Assembly: GCA_030038355.1 (NCBI GenBank)
Contig: JASHPB010000301.1
Location: forward strand, 1 to 35,226
DNA from: Candidatus Binataceae bacterium
GTDB taxonomy: Bacteria; Desulfobacterota; Binatia; Binatales; Binataceae
Direction: 5' to 3'
DNA: 35,226 nucleotides
Shown: positions 1-8,278 of the stretch, in pieces
Numbering within the stretch: the stretch's first letter is position 1
Layout: every line of letters begins with the position of its first letter
The notes under the pieces: model-generated
What the model was told of the DNA's origin: nothing
Databases searched by the model: none
Seen by the model: the letters and a program-made list of their open reading frames with translations, nothing else
Program-made: the position numbers and the translations under genes

Positions 1-560
1 CGGCAGCTCCCGCGGCGATGCCTGCGACGGTTTGCATGAAACGCAGGAGCGGCCACGCGGCTACGAGCCCCGTCGCCACCAACTCGCGAGCGAGCGGATA
101 GAGTGCCGCGACTCGCTTACGCTCATGCAGCATCGCGAGGCCCTCGATTAAGTACGCAAGCATCGCCCACGATCCGCGCGCATTCAGCTGCCCTGCGATT
201 GGCATCCAACTGCTTTGTCGATCCAGCAGCGAGAGTGCCGCTGGGCGATCTCCAGCATACGGGAGCTGGCGAAAAAGTACTCCGGCGCCCACTCCTTCAC
301 TCGAACTTCCCACCTCAGCGCTGCAGGAGGTGCGCGCCTGGGCCAGCGCAGCGTTCCAGCTGCCGCGAAAGAATTCAACTATTCCGAGCTGCTCTTCGCA
401 GCTCACCGTCCAGAAGCCGAATCGCGACGCTGGATTGGAGGAAAACAGTTGCTCGAGAGTTGCTGCGAGTCGATCGAGATCGCCAGTGCTCGAGAAATCG
501 ATCCAGGCCGCGCCTGTGGCGGGCGGGAAGGGCGCTGCCGATACGGTTCGCGGCAGATGG
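1..560 (-). CDS. C-terminal part of AAA/TPR-type adenylate cyclase-like protein (partial, runs off left edge)
   Basis: A single open reverse-strand frame without stop runs from about 620 to base 1 and leaves the window. It has no convincing start codon. The part from about 540 down reads as protein and includes GSWAMLAYLIEGLAMLHER, then AALYPLARELVATG and LLRFMQTVAGIAAGAA. This helical repeat pattern (WGAWAML..EGL..LGER..AA.LYPL...L.TG.....LL.TVAGIAA) is what I know from the TPR-like C-terminal region of large multidomain proteins with a class III nucleotide cyclase domain and an AAA ATPase domain. Neither of those domains is in the window: where they should be, the forward strand carries a catalase fragment. 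The gene is therefore 5'-truncated or rearranged. The right boundary (about 540-560) is approximate. The family call is by memory of the motif, not a search. Confidence 0.6.
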
Positions 561-1551
561 ACGGCTTCGGTTCGCACACGTTCCAGTGGGTGAACCGAGC
601 GGCGAGGTCTTCTGGGTCAAGTACCACTTCAAAACCGACCAGGGCGTCAAGTGTCTGACGGCCGAAGATGCGGCGCGGCTCGCAGGCATCGACCTCGGCC
701 ACCATCAGCGCGATCTGCTCCATGCACTTGATTGCGGCGACTATCCGTCGTGGACGATGAAGTTGCAGATAATACCGGCGGCGGATGCAGCGAGGTACCG
801 CTTCAAGCCGTTTGACGTGACCAAGGTCTGGCCGCACCGCGACTACCCGCTGCGGACGATCGGGCGGTTGGTTTTGAATCGCAATCCCGAAAACCACTTC
901 GCCGAAGTTGAACAGGCGGCCTTCAATCCGGCGCACTTCGTGCCGGGCATGGGTCCCTCCCCCGACAAGATGTTGCAGGGGCGCCTGCTCTTCTACGACG
1001 ACGCGCAGCGTTACCGCCTCGGCGCGAACTACATGCAGTTGCCGATCAACCAGCCGCGCCGGGTCCCGGTTCACAATTATGGGCGCGACGGGGCGATGCG
1101 CTCGGGCGACAACGGCGGACGCGAGAAGAACTACAACCCCAACAGTTTCGGCGGTCCCGAGCAGACGGGCAGGCCGCTATGGGCGCCGCTCGAGATGCCT
1201 GGACTAAGCGGAAATTTTCCGCCTGAGCATCACCGGGAAGACAACGACTTCGTGCAGGCCGGCAACCTTTATCGTCTGATGAACGAAGCCGAGAAGCAGC
1301 GGCTGATAACCAACATCTGCGCGAGCCTTTCTCAAGTGAGCAGCGACGACGTAATCAGACGCTCGCTCGCTCACTTTCAAAATGCCGATCCCGACTATGG
1401 CGATCGTCTTGCTCGCGCCATACACGACACTCGAACTTTGCCAAAAAAAGCGAGCTTCCTGACGCTGGGCGAGTCTTTTGAGGAGACATCATCCGGCGCG
1501 GCATTAGAAGCTGAAAAGGATTTACAAGCCATGAGGATCAAAGCGAATTAG
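555..1551 (+). pseudogene. Catalase, 5'-truncated and frameshifted remnant
   Basis: The protein is a monofunctional haem catalase (2 H2O2 to O2 and water) from about family residue 150 onward. It begins with RQMDGFGSHTFQWVN in one frame. It then continues one base out of phase with GEVFWVKYHFKTDQG and runs intact to the TAG at 1549-1551. The phase change lies near 592-600, just after the Val-Asn codons. The proximal haem-ligand region RLLFYDDAQRYRLGANY with its Tyr is present. The N-terminal third, which in the family carries the catalytic His and distal Asn, is absent: upstream sequence is instead the reverse-strand cyclase-like frame. No start codon or ribosome site belongs to this fragment, so it cannot make active catalase. 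An ECF sigma factor follows 9 bases later. A chimeric assembly join is the alternative to a real deletion. Confidence 0.85.
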
Positions 1552-1560
1552 CCAGCAACT

Positions 1561-2234
1561 TTGCGCGACGATAGCACGGCGCACGCAATCGAAATCGGCG
1601 GTGAAGAACGCGAGCTGGTTCGGCGCCTCCGTGGCGGGGACGAGCAAGCGTTCGAGGAGCTGGTCAGCCAGTACGCGCCGAGGATGCTGGCTGTCGCGCG
1701 GCGTTTCCTTCACGGGGAGCAGGATGTGCGCGACGCGGTGCAGAACGCGCTGATCTCGGCCATCAACGCGATAGCCGTATTCAACGAGCAGTCGCGACTC
1801 TCAACCTGGCTGCACCGTATCGTCGTGAACGCATCATTGATGGAGTTGCGCGGGCGTCGCCGCCGCGCCGAGGACTCGATGGAAGAGCTCCTGCCCCGTT
1901 TCGATCAAATCGGCAAATGGGTTGATATTCCGCGCTGAGTTCAAATCTTGGCCAGCTAAGTACCGAGCGCCGCGAGACACGTCAGCTAGTGCGCCGCGGC
2001 ATCGCACAACTGCCCGATTCTTATCGGACGGTCCTCGTCATGCGCGACATTGAGGACCTGGACCTGGATGAAATCGCGGGAATGCTCGAAGCCACAACCA
2101 ACGCGATCAAGGTGCGGTTGCATCGTGCAGGCCAGGCACTGCGCCTCATCCTCGAGCGCGACTTTGGTTCTGTGGGCGCCAACGAGAGAGAAAGCAGTGG
2201 GGGCGTGAAAGAACAATTGGCGGGTTGCGGCTAA
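1561..2234 (+). pseudogene. ECF RNA polymerase sigma factor, split by a frameshift
   Basis: The first half (1561-1938, TTG start) carries sigma region 2: FEELVSQYAPRMLAVARRF, then DAVQNALISAINAI and LSTWLHRIVVNASLMELR, the core-binding and -10 recognition helices. It stops at a TGA at 1936-1938. The second half is open in another phase from 1926 and carries sigma region 4: GIAQLPDSYRTVLVMRDIE followed by the helix-turn-helix DLDEIAGMLEATTNAIKVRL. It ends at 2234. Together they make one normal-length ECF factor with a single phase change between 1926 and 1938. The TTG start has no clear ribosome site, and it follows the catalase stop by 9 bases. No anti-sigma factor is recognisable downstream. 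This is either an inactivated gene or a one-base sequencing error. Confidence 0.85.
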
Positions 2235-2440
2235 TCCCCAATCGCAAGAACCAGCCTCGTCGGACGCTTGAAGAGGTCTTTCCAACGATGCTTCTCAGCG
2301 CGCGAAGCACTTATAGTATCAATCCTCTTCGACGAATCCGCCGACGGACTGTGCTCAGGCTCCGAGGGCGGCGCTTCCGGAAGAGCAACAGTATCCTGCC
2401 CGGTTAACTCCTTGTCGGCCGCACAATCGTCCCAATCCAT
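2231..2440 (-). CDS. Possible small hypothetical protein (69 aa)
   Basis: An ATG-started reverse frame encodes a hydrophilic protein with an acidic, Pro/Ser-rich N-terminal half and a basic end (KDLFKRPTRLVLAIGD). It has no signal peptide, membrane segment or recognisable domain. Its 3' end overlaps the end of the ECF gene by 4 bases on the opposite strand. The ribosome site is weak (GAGG about 9 bases before ATG). Its composition is less arginine-rich than the other spurious frames here, which is the only reason for listing it. It may well be noncoding. Confidence 0.22.
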   Translation of the reverse strand: MDWDDCAADKELTGQDTVALPEAPPSEPEHSPSADSSKRIDTISASRAEKHRWKDLFKRPTRLVLAIGD

Positions 2441-2910
2441 CGGAATGCCTCATGCACGCACTCGACTAGCGCGCACCACGCCGCCACGTGACAGTCATCA
2501 GATGACGGCATCGATCTAAGAGTTACGGCGCGATACCGACCGCGGCGGAATCCTGGGGTTGGCGATGCGCACTGGTGCCGGCGCGGCGGCAGATTCAGGG
2601 CAGGATCTGCCAGGATCTGCCAGCTCGCGACTCTAATGATCATGAACGGCAAAAGTTCAGTTAAAACGATGGCCCGCGCGGCAGTGCGTTCGGACCGGGT
2701 TCAGAGCCGGAGGGAGCGGCTTGAAGACGATCTCACGATTTCGGCGTTGGTCGTAATAAACGATCGCGCAAACGCCTTCATTTTCGTCGGTCTATGTCGA
2801 TGGAATCGCCATGCGCCGATTTTTGCGCCGATACCGTTGGCAATACGACGAGCGAGCAAATCAAGCCGTGGCCGTAAGCTCGAGCCACGCATCTCAGAAT
2901 TCGAATCTGG
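2441..2910. other. Intergenic stretch without a supported gene
   Basis: Between the split sigma factor (or the doubtful small frame) and the SDR gene I see no credible coding sequence on either strand. The open frames here are short and rich in Arg, Ser and Pro, or run on into the antisense of the SDR. The only structure seen is a short perfect tandem repeat at 2601-2623. Confidence 0.5.
2601..2623. repeat. Short tandem direct repeat
   Basis: CAGGATCTGC occurs twice head to tail (2601-2610 and 2611-2620) and is followed by a third partial copy, CAG. The preceding bases GGG also make GGCAGGATCTGCC units. No function can be assigned. Confidence 0.6.
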
Positions 2911-3663
2911 TCAGCCGCGGCCGACGAAGGGCATCCCCGTCGCCATTATCGTGATGAACTGGACATTCGCATCGAGCGGCAGGCTCGCCATGTACGCCAC
3001 GGCGCGCGCGACATGCTCGACGTCAAATGTCGGTTCGACCGCAAGCTCGCCGGAAGCTTGCGGCACGCCGCGAGCCATCCGCGCGGTCATCTCAGTTGCG
3101 GCATTGCCGATATCGATTTGCCCGCACGCGATGCTGTACTTGCGGCCGTCGAGCGAGGTGGATTTGGTGAGTCCCGTGATCGCATGCTTCGTTGAAGTGT
3201 AAGGGGATGAGTTCGGGCGCGGCGCGTGCGCCGAGATCGAGCCGTTATTGATGATGCGCCCGCCGCGGGGCTCCTGCGCCTTCATGATGCGGAAGGCTTC
3301 CCGCGTGCAGAGAAAAGTGCCGGTGAGGTTCGTATCTACCACGGCGCGCCAGCGTTCGAGATTGAGATCCTCCAGCGGCACGCCCGGTGCGCCGATGCCT
3401 GCGTTGTTGAAGAGCAAGTCGAGCCTGCCAAAGATCTCGCTGGTTCTCGCGAAGAGATTCTTCACCGATTCCGGATCGCGCACGTCGCATTGGACCGCGA
3501 GCGCTGATCCGCCGAGCTTGCGGCTCTCGGCCGCTATGGCTTCGAGCAGTTCCAGACGTCGGCCGGCTAGCGCCACCGCATAACCTTCACGCATGAGGGC
3601 TAACGCCGAGTGCTTTCCGATACCGCTGCTCGCGCCGGTGACGATCGCTACTTTCTCCGTCAT
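2911..3663 (-). CDS. Short-chain dehydrogenase/reductase (SDR)
   Basis: This is a classical cytoplasmic SDR oxidoreductase of 250 aa, the usual size. The NAD(P)-binding motif TGASSGIG is at residues 9-16, NNAG at 86-89, the structural Asn at 112 and the catalytic triad Ser142, Tyr155, Lys159 (YTSTK). The substrate is not predictable. The start at 3663 is chosen because AGGAG lies 6 bases upstream and the cofactor motif then sits at the normal place; longer upstream frames would add an unlike, unconserved tail. It is transcribed divergently from the alpha/beta hydrolase at 3781, with about 117 bases between them holding a small palindrome. It ends in TGA and is intact. It probably belongs with the neighbouring acid/ester catabolic genes, but that is inference from position. 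Confidence 0.93.
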   Translation of the reverse strand: MTEKVAIVTGASSGIGKHSALALMREGYAVALAGRRLELLEAIAAESRKLGGSALAVQCDVRDPESVKNLFARTSEIFGRLDLLFNNAGIGAPGVPLEDLNLERWRAVVDTNLTGTFLCTREAFRIMKAQEPRGGRIINNGSISAHAPRPNSSPYTSTKHAITGLTKSTSLDGRKYSIACGQIDIGNAATEMTARMARGVPQASGELAVEPTFDVEHVARAVAYMASLPLDANVQFITIMATGMPFVGRG

Positions 3664-3683
3664 ATCCGTCTCCTGTTCGATGT

Positions 3684-3697
3684 AATTGCTCACAATT
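3684..3697. promoter_or_regulatory. Palindrome AATTG-N4-CAATT in divergent promoter region
   Basis: A perfect inverted repeat, AATTG CTCA CAATT, lies between the divergent SDR and hydrolase starts, just upstream of the SDR ribosome site. Its place and symmetry suit an operator for a dimeric repressor. No regulator gene is adjacent, so this is a candidate only. Confidence 0.35.
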
Positions 3698-3780
3698 CTC
3701 GCTAATACTCGGAGAATCGCGCTAGCGTTCGATGGTTGAAAAGGAACGCCGCCTCGCAAGCGTGATTGGGAGAATCGATC

Positions 3781-4647
3781 ATGCCATACGCGCAATCCTC
3801 GGGAGCAAGACTTTATTTCGAAGAGACCGGCAGCGGTCATCCGATCATTTTCGTGCACGAATTCGGCTCGGACCATCGCGAATGGGAAACGCAGGTGCGG
3901 TGGTTCTCACGCAATTATCGATGCATCACGTTCAACGCCCGTGGCTACCCGCCGTCCGACGTGCCCGAGCAAGATTCGCAGTACGGGCAGAATCACGCGA
4001 CCGATGACATCGCCGCGGTGCTGAAGCATCTGGCGATTGCGAAGGCGCACGTCGTCGGGCTCAGCATGGGCGCGTTCGCGACGCTGCACTTCGGGCTTCG
4101 CTATCCGGAAATGGCGACGGCGCTCGTTGTCGCGGGATGCGGCTCCGGTGCGCCGAAATCCGATCGCGAGAGTTTCAAACGCGGATGCGAAGCGACCGCG
4201 GACCGCTTTATCAGCGATGGTTCCGCTAAGGTCGCCGAAGCTACGGGCCTCGGCCCGACGCGGATTCAGCTCAAGAACAAGGATCCGCGCGGATGGGACG
4301 AGTTCGTGCGGCATCTAAGCGAGCACTCTCCTCTCGGCTCCGCCCTGACTCTTCGCAATTACCAGGCGCGCCGACCTTCGCTGTACGACCTGACTGATAA
4401 GCTCGCGCAGATGACCACGCCCACGCTGCTCGTCGCGGGCGACGAGGATGATCCGTGCCTCGATGCCAACGTCTTCCTCAAGCGGACGATTCCGAGCGCC
4501 GGGCTGCTGATGGTTCCGCGTACGGGTCACGCGGTGAATCTCGAGGAACCGGACGCGTTCAATCGCGCGGTGCAGGAGTTCTTCGCGATCGTTGAGCGCG
4601 GCAAGTGGTCGCTCCGCGACCCGCGAAGCATCATGCCTACGCGTTGA
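3781..4647 (+). CDS. Alpha/beta hydrolase
   Basis: This soluble alpha/beta-hydrolase fold enzyme of 288 aa is likely an esterase, lactonase or haloalkane-type hydrolase. The oxyanion region reads [12 protein letters not shown] (HE rather than the usual HG). The nucleophile elbow is GLSMGA with Ser95, the acid is in the GDEDD stretch near 221 and the catalytic His250 is in [11 protein letters not shown]. The ATG at 3781 is preferred over an in-frame TTG at 3766 because GGGAG stands 8 bases before the ATG. It diverges from the SDR and converges with the dehydrogenase ending at 4663 (15 bases apart). It is complete, and its substrate is unknown. Confidence 0.92.
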   Translation: MPYAQSSGARLYFEETGSGHPIIFVHEFGSDHREWETQVRWFSRNYRCITFNARGYPPSDVPEQDSQYGQNHATDDIAAVLKHLAIAKAHVVGLSMGAFATLHFGLRYPEMATALVVAGCGSGAPKSDRESFKRGCEATADRFISDGSAKVAEATGLGPTRIQLKNKDPRGWDEFVRHLSEHSPLGSALTLRNYQARRPSLYDLTDKLAQMTTPTLLVAGDEDDPCLDANVFLKRTIPSAGLLMVPRTGHAVNLEEPDAFNRAVQEFFAIVERGKWSLRDPRSIMPTR

Positions 4648-4662
4648 TCGAATGCGCGCTCG

Positions 4663-5559
4663 CTACTGCGCGCGAATCTTGACGCCGGCGCGGTCCTCCT
4701 GGATCGTCACCGCGGCGGTGGAATCCTTTTCGCCGAGGCCATTGGCGAGAGCTGCAAGGAAATCCTGTTCGACAATACTGGCGAGCGGCATCGGCACGTT
4801 GAGCTCGCGGCCGACTTCGGTCGCGAGACCGAGGTCCTTGCGCGCGAGCTTGAGCGCGAACGTGACGCGATCGAAGTTGCCGCGAAACACCATCTTTGGC
4901 ATCGTCCCCGACAGCAGCATCCCTTGGCCGTAAGCGCCATCCTGCACGACCTTGAGGAGCGCGGCTGGCTCGACGCCGGCCTTGATGCCCATCGTGAAAG
5001 CCTCGGCCAGAAGCTGCGTCGAGCAAATCGCGATCATGTTGTGGACGAGCTTGGCAACGGCGCCGGCTCCGCTCTCGCCGAGGTATGAAACCTTGTCGCC
5101 GATCGCATCGAGGGCAGGCTTGATTCTCTCGAAAGCAGTGCGATTGCCGCCGACCATCACAGCAAGCCTCGCGTCGCGCGCGCCAGGAATGCCGCCGCTC
5201 ACGGGCGCATCGAGCACTTCTATACCTTTGGTTGCGAAGGCCGCGTGCACTCGGCGAATCGCCGACGGCGAGTTGGTCGAGAGGTCGGCGTAGATCGCGC
5301 CGCGCGGGATTTTACTGATGATTCCTCCCTCGCCGAGTGCAACTTCATCGATCTCTTTCGGGCCGGGCAGTGAAGTTACGACCAGCTCGCAGTCTGCCGC
5401 GACTAAAGCAGGCGAATCGGCCCAGCGCGCGCCGGCGGCAAGATGAGGCTCGGCCGCCGCTCGACGAAGATCATACACCGTGAGCGTATGCCCGGCCTTT
5501 ATCATGTTGAGCGCCATGGGCCCGCCCATGTTGCCAAGACCGATGAAACCGATTCGCAT
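4663..5559 (-). CDS. NAD(P)-dependent beta-hydroxyacid dehydrogenase (3-hydroxyisobutyrate dehydrogenase family)
   Basis: A 298-aa enzyme of the beta-hydroxyacid dehydrogenase family, which oxidises 3-hydroxyisobutyrate, tartronate semialdehyde or similar acids. The N-terminal Rossmann motif GLGNMGGPMA starts at residue 7. The substrate-binding motif DAPVSGG is at 117-123, and the catalytic Lys170 is in GAGAVAKLVHNM. The C-terminal all-helical domain is complete. GGAGG sits 6 bases before the ATG. The stop is TAG. The next reverse gene upstream (PanE-like, ending at 5593) is 33 bases away, and acyl-CoA synthetase precedes that, so the three probably form one transcription unit for branched or hydroxy acid breakdown. 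The exact substrate cannot be read from sequence. Confidence 0.92.
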   Translation of the reverse strand: MRIGFIGLGNMGGPMALNMIKAGHTLTVYDLRRAAAEPHLAAGARWADSPALVAADCELVVTSLPGPKEIDEVALGEGGIISKIPRGAIYADLSTNSPSAIRRVHAAFATKGIEVLDAPVSGGIPGARDARLAVMVGGNRTAFERIKPALDAIGDKVSYLGESGAGAVAKLVHNMIAICSTQLLAEAFTMGIKAGVEPAALLKVVQDGAYGQGMLLSGTMPKMVFRGNFDRVTFALKLARKDLGLATEVGRELNVPMPLASIVEQDFLAALANGLGEKDSTAAVTIQEDRAGVKIRAQ

Positions 5560-5592
5560 TGCACGCCTCCGTCGCGGTGAAGTTACACCCTG

Positions 5593-6576
5593 TCAGGCAG
5601 GATAGCAGCCCGCGCGGCGCGCTCGCTCGCGCACCAGCGCAAGAATTGAGCGGCACATCGGCACCGCATGACCAGTCAGATCGCCGAGTTCGACGACGGC
5701 GCCGAGCAAAGCATCGATTTCCATCGGGCGGCCGCGCTCGAGATCCTGCAGCATCGAGGTCTTGTGCGCGCCGACCTCGAGCGCGCCGTCGATGCGTTGC
5801 TCGAGCTCGATGCCGAACCTGACACCCAGTGATTCGGCGACGGTCTGCGCTTCGCGCATCATGCAGCGGCACACCTCGCGCAAATCAGGATCGCCCGCCA
5901 GACGATCGAGCGTCGATGTGGTCAGAACCGAAAGCGGGTTGAGGCTTAGGTTGCCCCAGAGCTTGACCCATAACTCGTCGCGAATTTGTCCTCGAATTGG
6001 CGCTTTGAGCCCAGCCGCAATCAATTGCTTCGAGAGCGCCTGAATGCGCGCGCTCTTCGATCCGTCAGGCTCGCCGAGCGAGAACCGATTGCCGTAGGTG
6101 TGTTCGATTACTCCGGGCTCGATCACTTCCGCAGCCGGATAGACGATGCATCCGATCACTCGCGCGGCTGGAAGAGTCCGCCAAAGGACGCCGCCGGGAT
6201 CGACGCTATCGATCGTGCGATCGCGCCATTTGCAATCGAGACCGTAGAAGTACCAGTAGGGGACGCCGTTGACGCCGAAGACTAGTGCCGTGTCAGACGC
6301 GAGCATCGCTGCGATCTCCGGTGCGGCCGCCGGCAGCGAGTGCGCCTTGAGAGTTATGAAGATGTAGTTCGGCGTCTCGACTTCGTCGGCTCGTGAAGCG
6401 CACCGTACTTTGACCGTCACGCGTTTGTTTTCGCTGATCAACGTGACGCCATTTTTGCGCATGGCCTCGAGATGGGCGCCGCGCGCGATGAAGGTTACAT
6501 CGACGCCCGCCTGCGCCAGCTTGACGCCGGCGTAAGCGCCGATCGCCCCCGCTCCGAAGATCGCAATTTTCAACAA
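5593..6576 (-). CDS. Ketopantoate reductase family (PanE/ApbA-like) oxidoreductase
   Basis: A 327-aa member of the 2-dehydropantoate 2-reductase family. The NADP-binding GAGAIG is at 8-13, a conserved Asn103 in FGVNGVPYWYF and the catalytic Lys205 in ELWVKLWGNLSLNPLS. The C-terminal helical domain is present. The family includes true PanE (pantothenate synthesis) and many catabolic paralogues. The W/Y-rich NGVPYWYFYG segment and the neighbouring acyl-CoA synthetase favour a paralogue over PanE, so no symbol is given. It starts with TTG (6576 or the next TTG at 6573), overlapping the stop of the acyl-CoA synthetase, which implies translational coupling. Confidence 0.88.
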   Translation of the reverse strand: MLKIAIFGAGAIGAYAGVKLAQAGVDVTFIARGAHLEAMRKNGVTLISENKRVTVKVRCASRADEVETPNYIFITLKAHSLPAAAPEIAAMLASDTALVFGVNGVPYWYFYGLDCKWRDRTIDSVDPGGVLWRTLPAARVIGCIVYPAAEVIEPGVIEHTYGNRFSLGEPDGSKSARIQALSKQLIAAGLKAPIRGQIRDELWVKLWGNLSLNPLSVLTTSTLDRLAGDPDLREVCRCMMREAQTVAESLGVRFGIELEQRIDGALEVGAHKTSMLQDLERGRPMEIDALLGAVVELGDLTGHAVPMCRSILALVRERARRAGCYPA

Positions 6577-8099
6577 TCAAGCCCCAGGACCTTGGCGAGT
6601 CCGATGCGTTGCAGCTTGCCTGTCGGACCCTTTGGGATAGCTTCGAGGAAAACGACCTTGCGTGGGACCTTGAAATGGGCGAGTCGCGCAGCGACGAAAT
6701 CGCGCAACTCGTTCTCGTCAACCTGTGCGCCATTGCGCAGCACGATCGCCGCGGCGACTTCTTCGCCAAGCATGGGATGCGGCATCGCAAATGCCACCGC
6801 TTGCGCGACCTGCGGATGGTCAAGCAGCGCGATCTCGATTTCCACTGGACTAAGTTTTTCGCCGCCGCGATTGATCAGCTCCTTGAGGCGGCCGGTAAGC
6901 CGCAGATATCCCGCGTGGTCGAGGTAGCCCTGGTCTCCAGTCCGAAACCATCCGCTGGTGAAGGCCTTGGCGTTCGCCTCCGGATTGCTCTCATAGCCAG
7001 CCGTCACATTGCGGCCGCGAATCACGACCTCGCCGATTTCATTCGCCTTCAGGAGATCTCCAGCCTCGTTCATGATCGCGAGCTCCGGTCCCGCCGCGAT
7101 CCCGACGCTGCCCGCATACCGCGCCGCGGGTGGAAGAGGACTCGATGCCATCTGATGAGCAGCCTCCGTCATGCCGTAGGCTTCGATTACAGGCACGCCG
7201 AAGACTCTCTCGAGTTCAACCATCACCTGCGGCGGCATCGACGACGACGACGATCGAATGAGGCGCAGGCGACCTGCTTTGATAACCTCGGCATTGCGCG
7301 CGGCGCGTCCCAGGATTGCTTGGTGCATCGTCGGCACCGCGGTGTACCAGGTGGGATTCGTCTCCGCGAACCAGCGAAAGAACCTGAGCGCATCGAAAGC
7401 GGGCGCGCACGCGATCGACGCGCCAGCCGCGATGCTCGACAGCACGGCGCCGATCAGGCCGTGGATATGAAACAGCGGCATGATGTTCAGGCATACGTCC
7501 TCTCGCGTGAGGTTCAGCGTGCGGCGAATATTCGCGGCAGACGCGGTCACGTTGCGATGTGTCAGCGGCACGATCTTCGGGCGCGATGTGGTGCCGGAAG
7601 TGTGAAGGACCAGCGCTACGTCGTCGGGCTCAACCGGGCCCGGCCGCGAAGGACGCGCTGACCTAGCGGGCGAAGGTGTGAGGGTAAATTCTCCCGCGGG
7701 TGAAGCCATGTCGAGTTCCACCTCGATGATCGGAATGCCGCGCTCGTTGGCGATGTCGCGTGCCGGGCTTTCCATACCGGCGAGAATAAGAAGCGCTTTG
7801 GCCTTCAGGTCTGCGAGATAGAAGTCGAACTCCGCGTGGCGGTAGCCGGGATTCAAAGGCGCCGCGGTTGCGGCGCTTGCCACTGTTAGAAAAACGGTCG
7901 CTGCCTCAGGACCGTTGGGCAATACGATCGCAAGCCGATCGCCGCGTCCGTTGCCAATGGCGTTGAGCGCTTGAATGGTCCTTCCTTCGAGTGCCCGCAA
8001 GTCTCGGTAGCTCAGTGGCGCGCGGCCAGGAGCCGCAATAGCAGGATCACTTGCGTCGCCTGCCGCGAGCAGTTTCGGAATCGTGTCGGCTTCATACAT
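6570..8099 (-). CDS. AMP-forming acyl-CoA synthetase (ligase)
   Basis: An ANL-superfamily adenylate-forming enzyme of 509 aa that activates a carboxylic acid to its acyl-CoA with ATP. The P-loop HTSGTTSRPK is at residues 166-175, followed by the YGMTEAAHQM motif, TGDQGYLD, the hinge GRLKELINRGGEKLSP and the C-terminal catalytic Lys in GPTGKLQR. The start at 8099 (ATG, MYEADTIPKLL) is chosen because homologues begin about here; a longer frame to 8153 has no support. No strong ribosome site is visible. Its stop overlaps the TTG start of the PanE-like gene. Substrate specificity (fatty, aromatic or dicarboxylic acid) is not evident. It is divergent from the lipoprotein gene at 8279. Confidence 0.93.
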   Translation of the reverse strand: MYEADTIPKLLAAGDASDPAIAAPGRAPLSYRDLRALEGRTIQALNAIGNGRGDRLAIVLPNGPEAATVFLTVASAATAAPLNPGYRHAEFDFYLADLKAKALLILAGMESPARDIANERGIPIIEVELDMASPAGEFTLTPSPARSARPSRPGPVEPDDVALVLHTSGTTSRPKIVPLTHRNVTASAANIRRTLNLTREDVCLNIMPLFHIHGLIGAVLSSIAAGASIACAPAFDALRFFRWFAETNPTWYTAVPTMHQAILGRAARNAEVIKAGRLRLIRSSSSSMPPQVMVELERVFGVPVIEAYGMTEAAHQMASSPLPPAARYAGSVGIAAGPELAIMNEAGDLLKANEIGEVVIRGRNVTAGYESNPEANAKAFTSGWFRTGDQGYLDHAGYLRLTGRLKELINRGGEKLSPVEIEIALLDHPQVAQAVAFAMPHPMLGEEVAAAIVLRNGAQVDENELRDFVAARLAHFKVPRKVVFLEAIPKGPTGKLQRIGLAKVLGLDC

Positions 8100-8278
8100 G
8101 CGCACGATTATCGCTCTGTCGTGCTGGACGAGCCACATCGCTACACGAAACAAAGGCGAAGACCGAATGGAGAACTTTCACGGTTCTCATGAAACTCGAC
8201 CAAATATGCAGGTTTTTGACGGTTGGCATTGCCGATGCAATCCTCCAGATTGCCGCAAACTCGTCGAGGAAGCAGGAG

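Noticed and set aside
403-1074. Long reverse open frame opposite the catalase fragment
   Set aside because: It lies antisense to clear catalase sequence and its product is Arg-rich with no domain; the real reverse coding signal at 1-560 is in another phase.
2636-3202. 188-codon forward open frame starting before the SDR gene
   Set aside because: More than half lies antisense to the SDR; the rest has no ribosome site or protein-like pattern.
3684-3697. Resemblance of AATTG-N4-CAATT to the E. coli lac operator
   Set aside because: Only the half-site letters agree; no LacI-family gene is in the window, so the likeness is probably chance.
6609-7661. 350-codon forward open frame opposite the acyl-CoA synthetase
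   Set aside because: Antisense shadow in GC-rich DNA; the reverse strand carries all ligase motifs.
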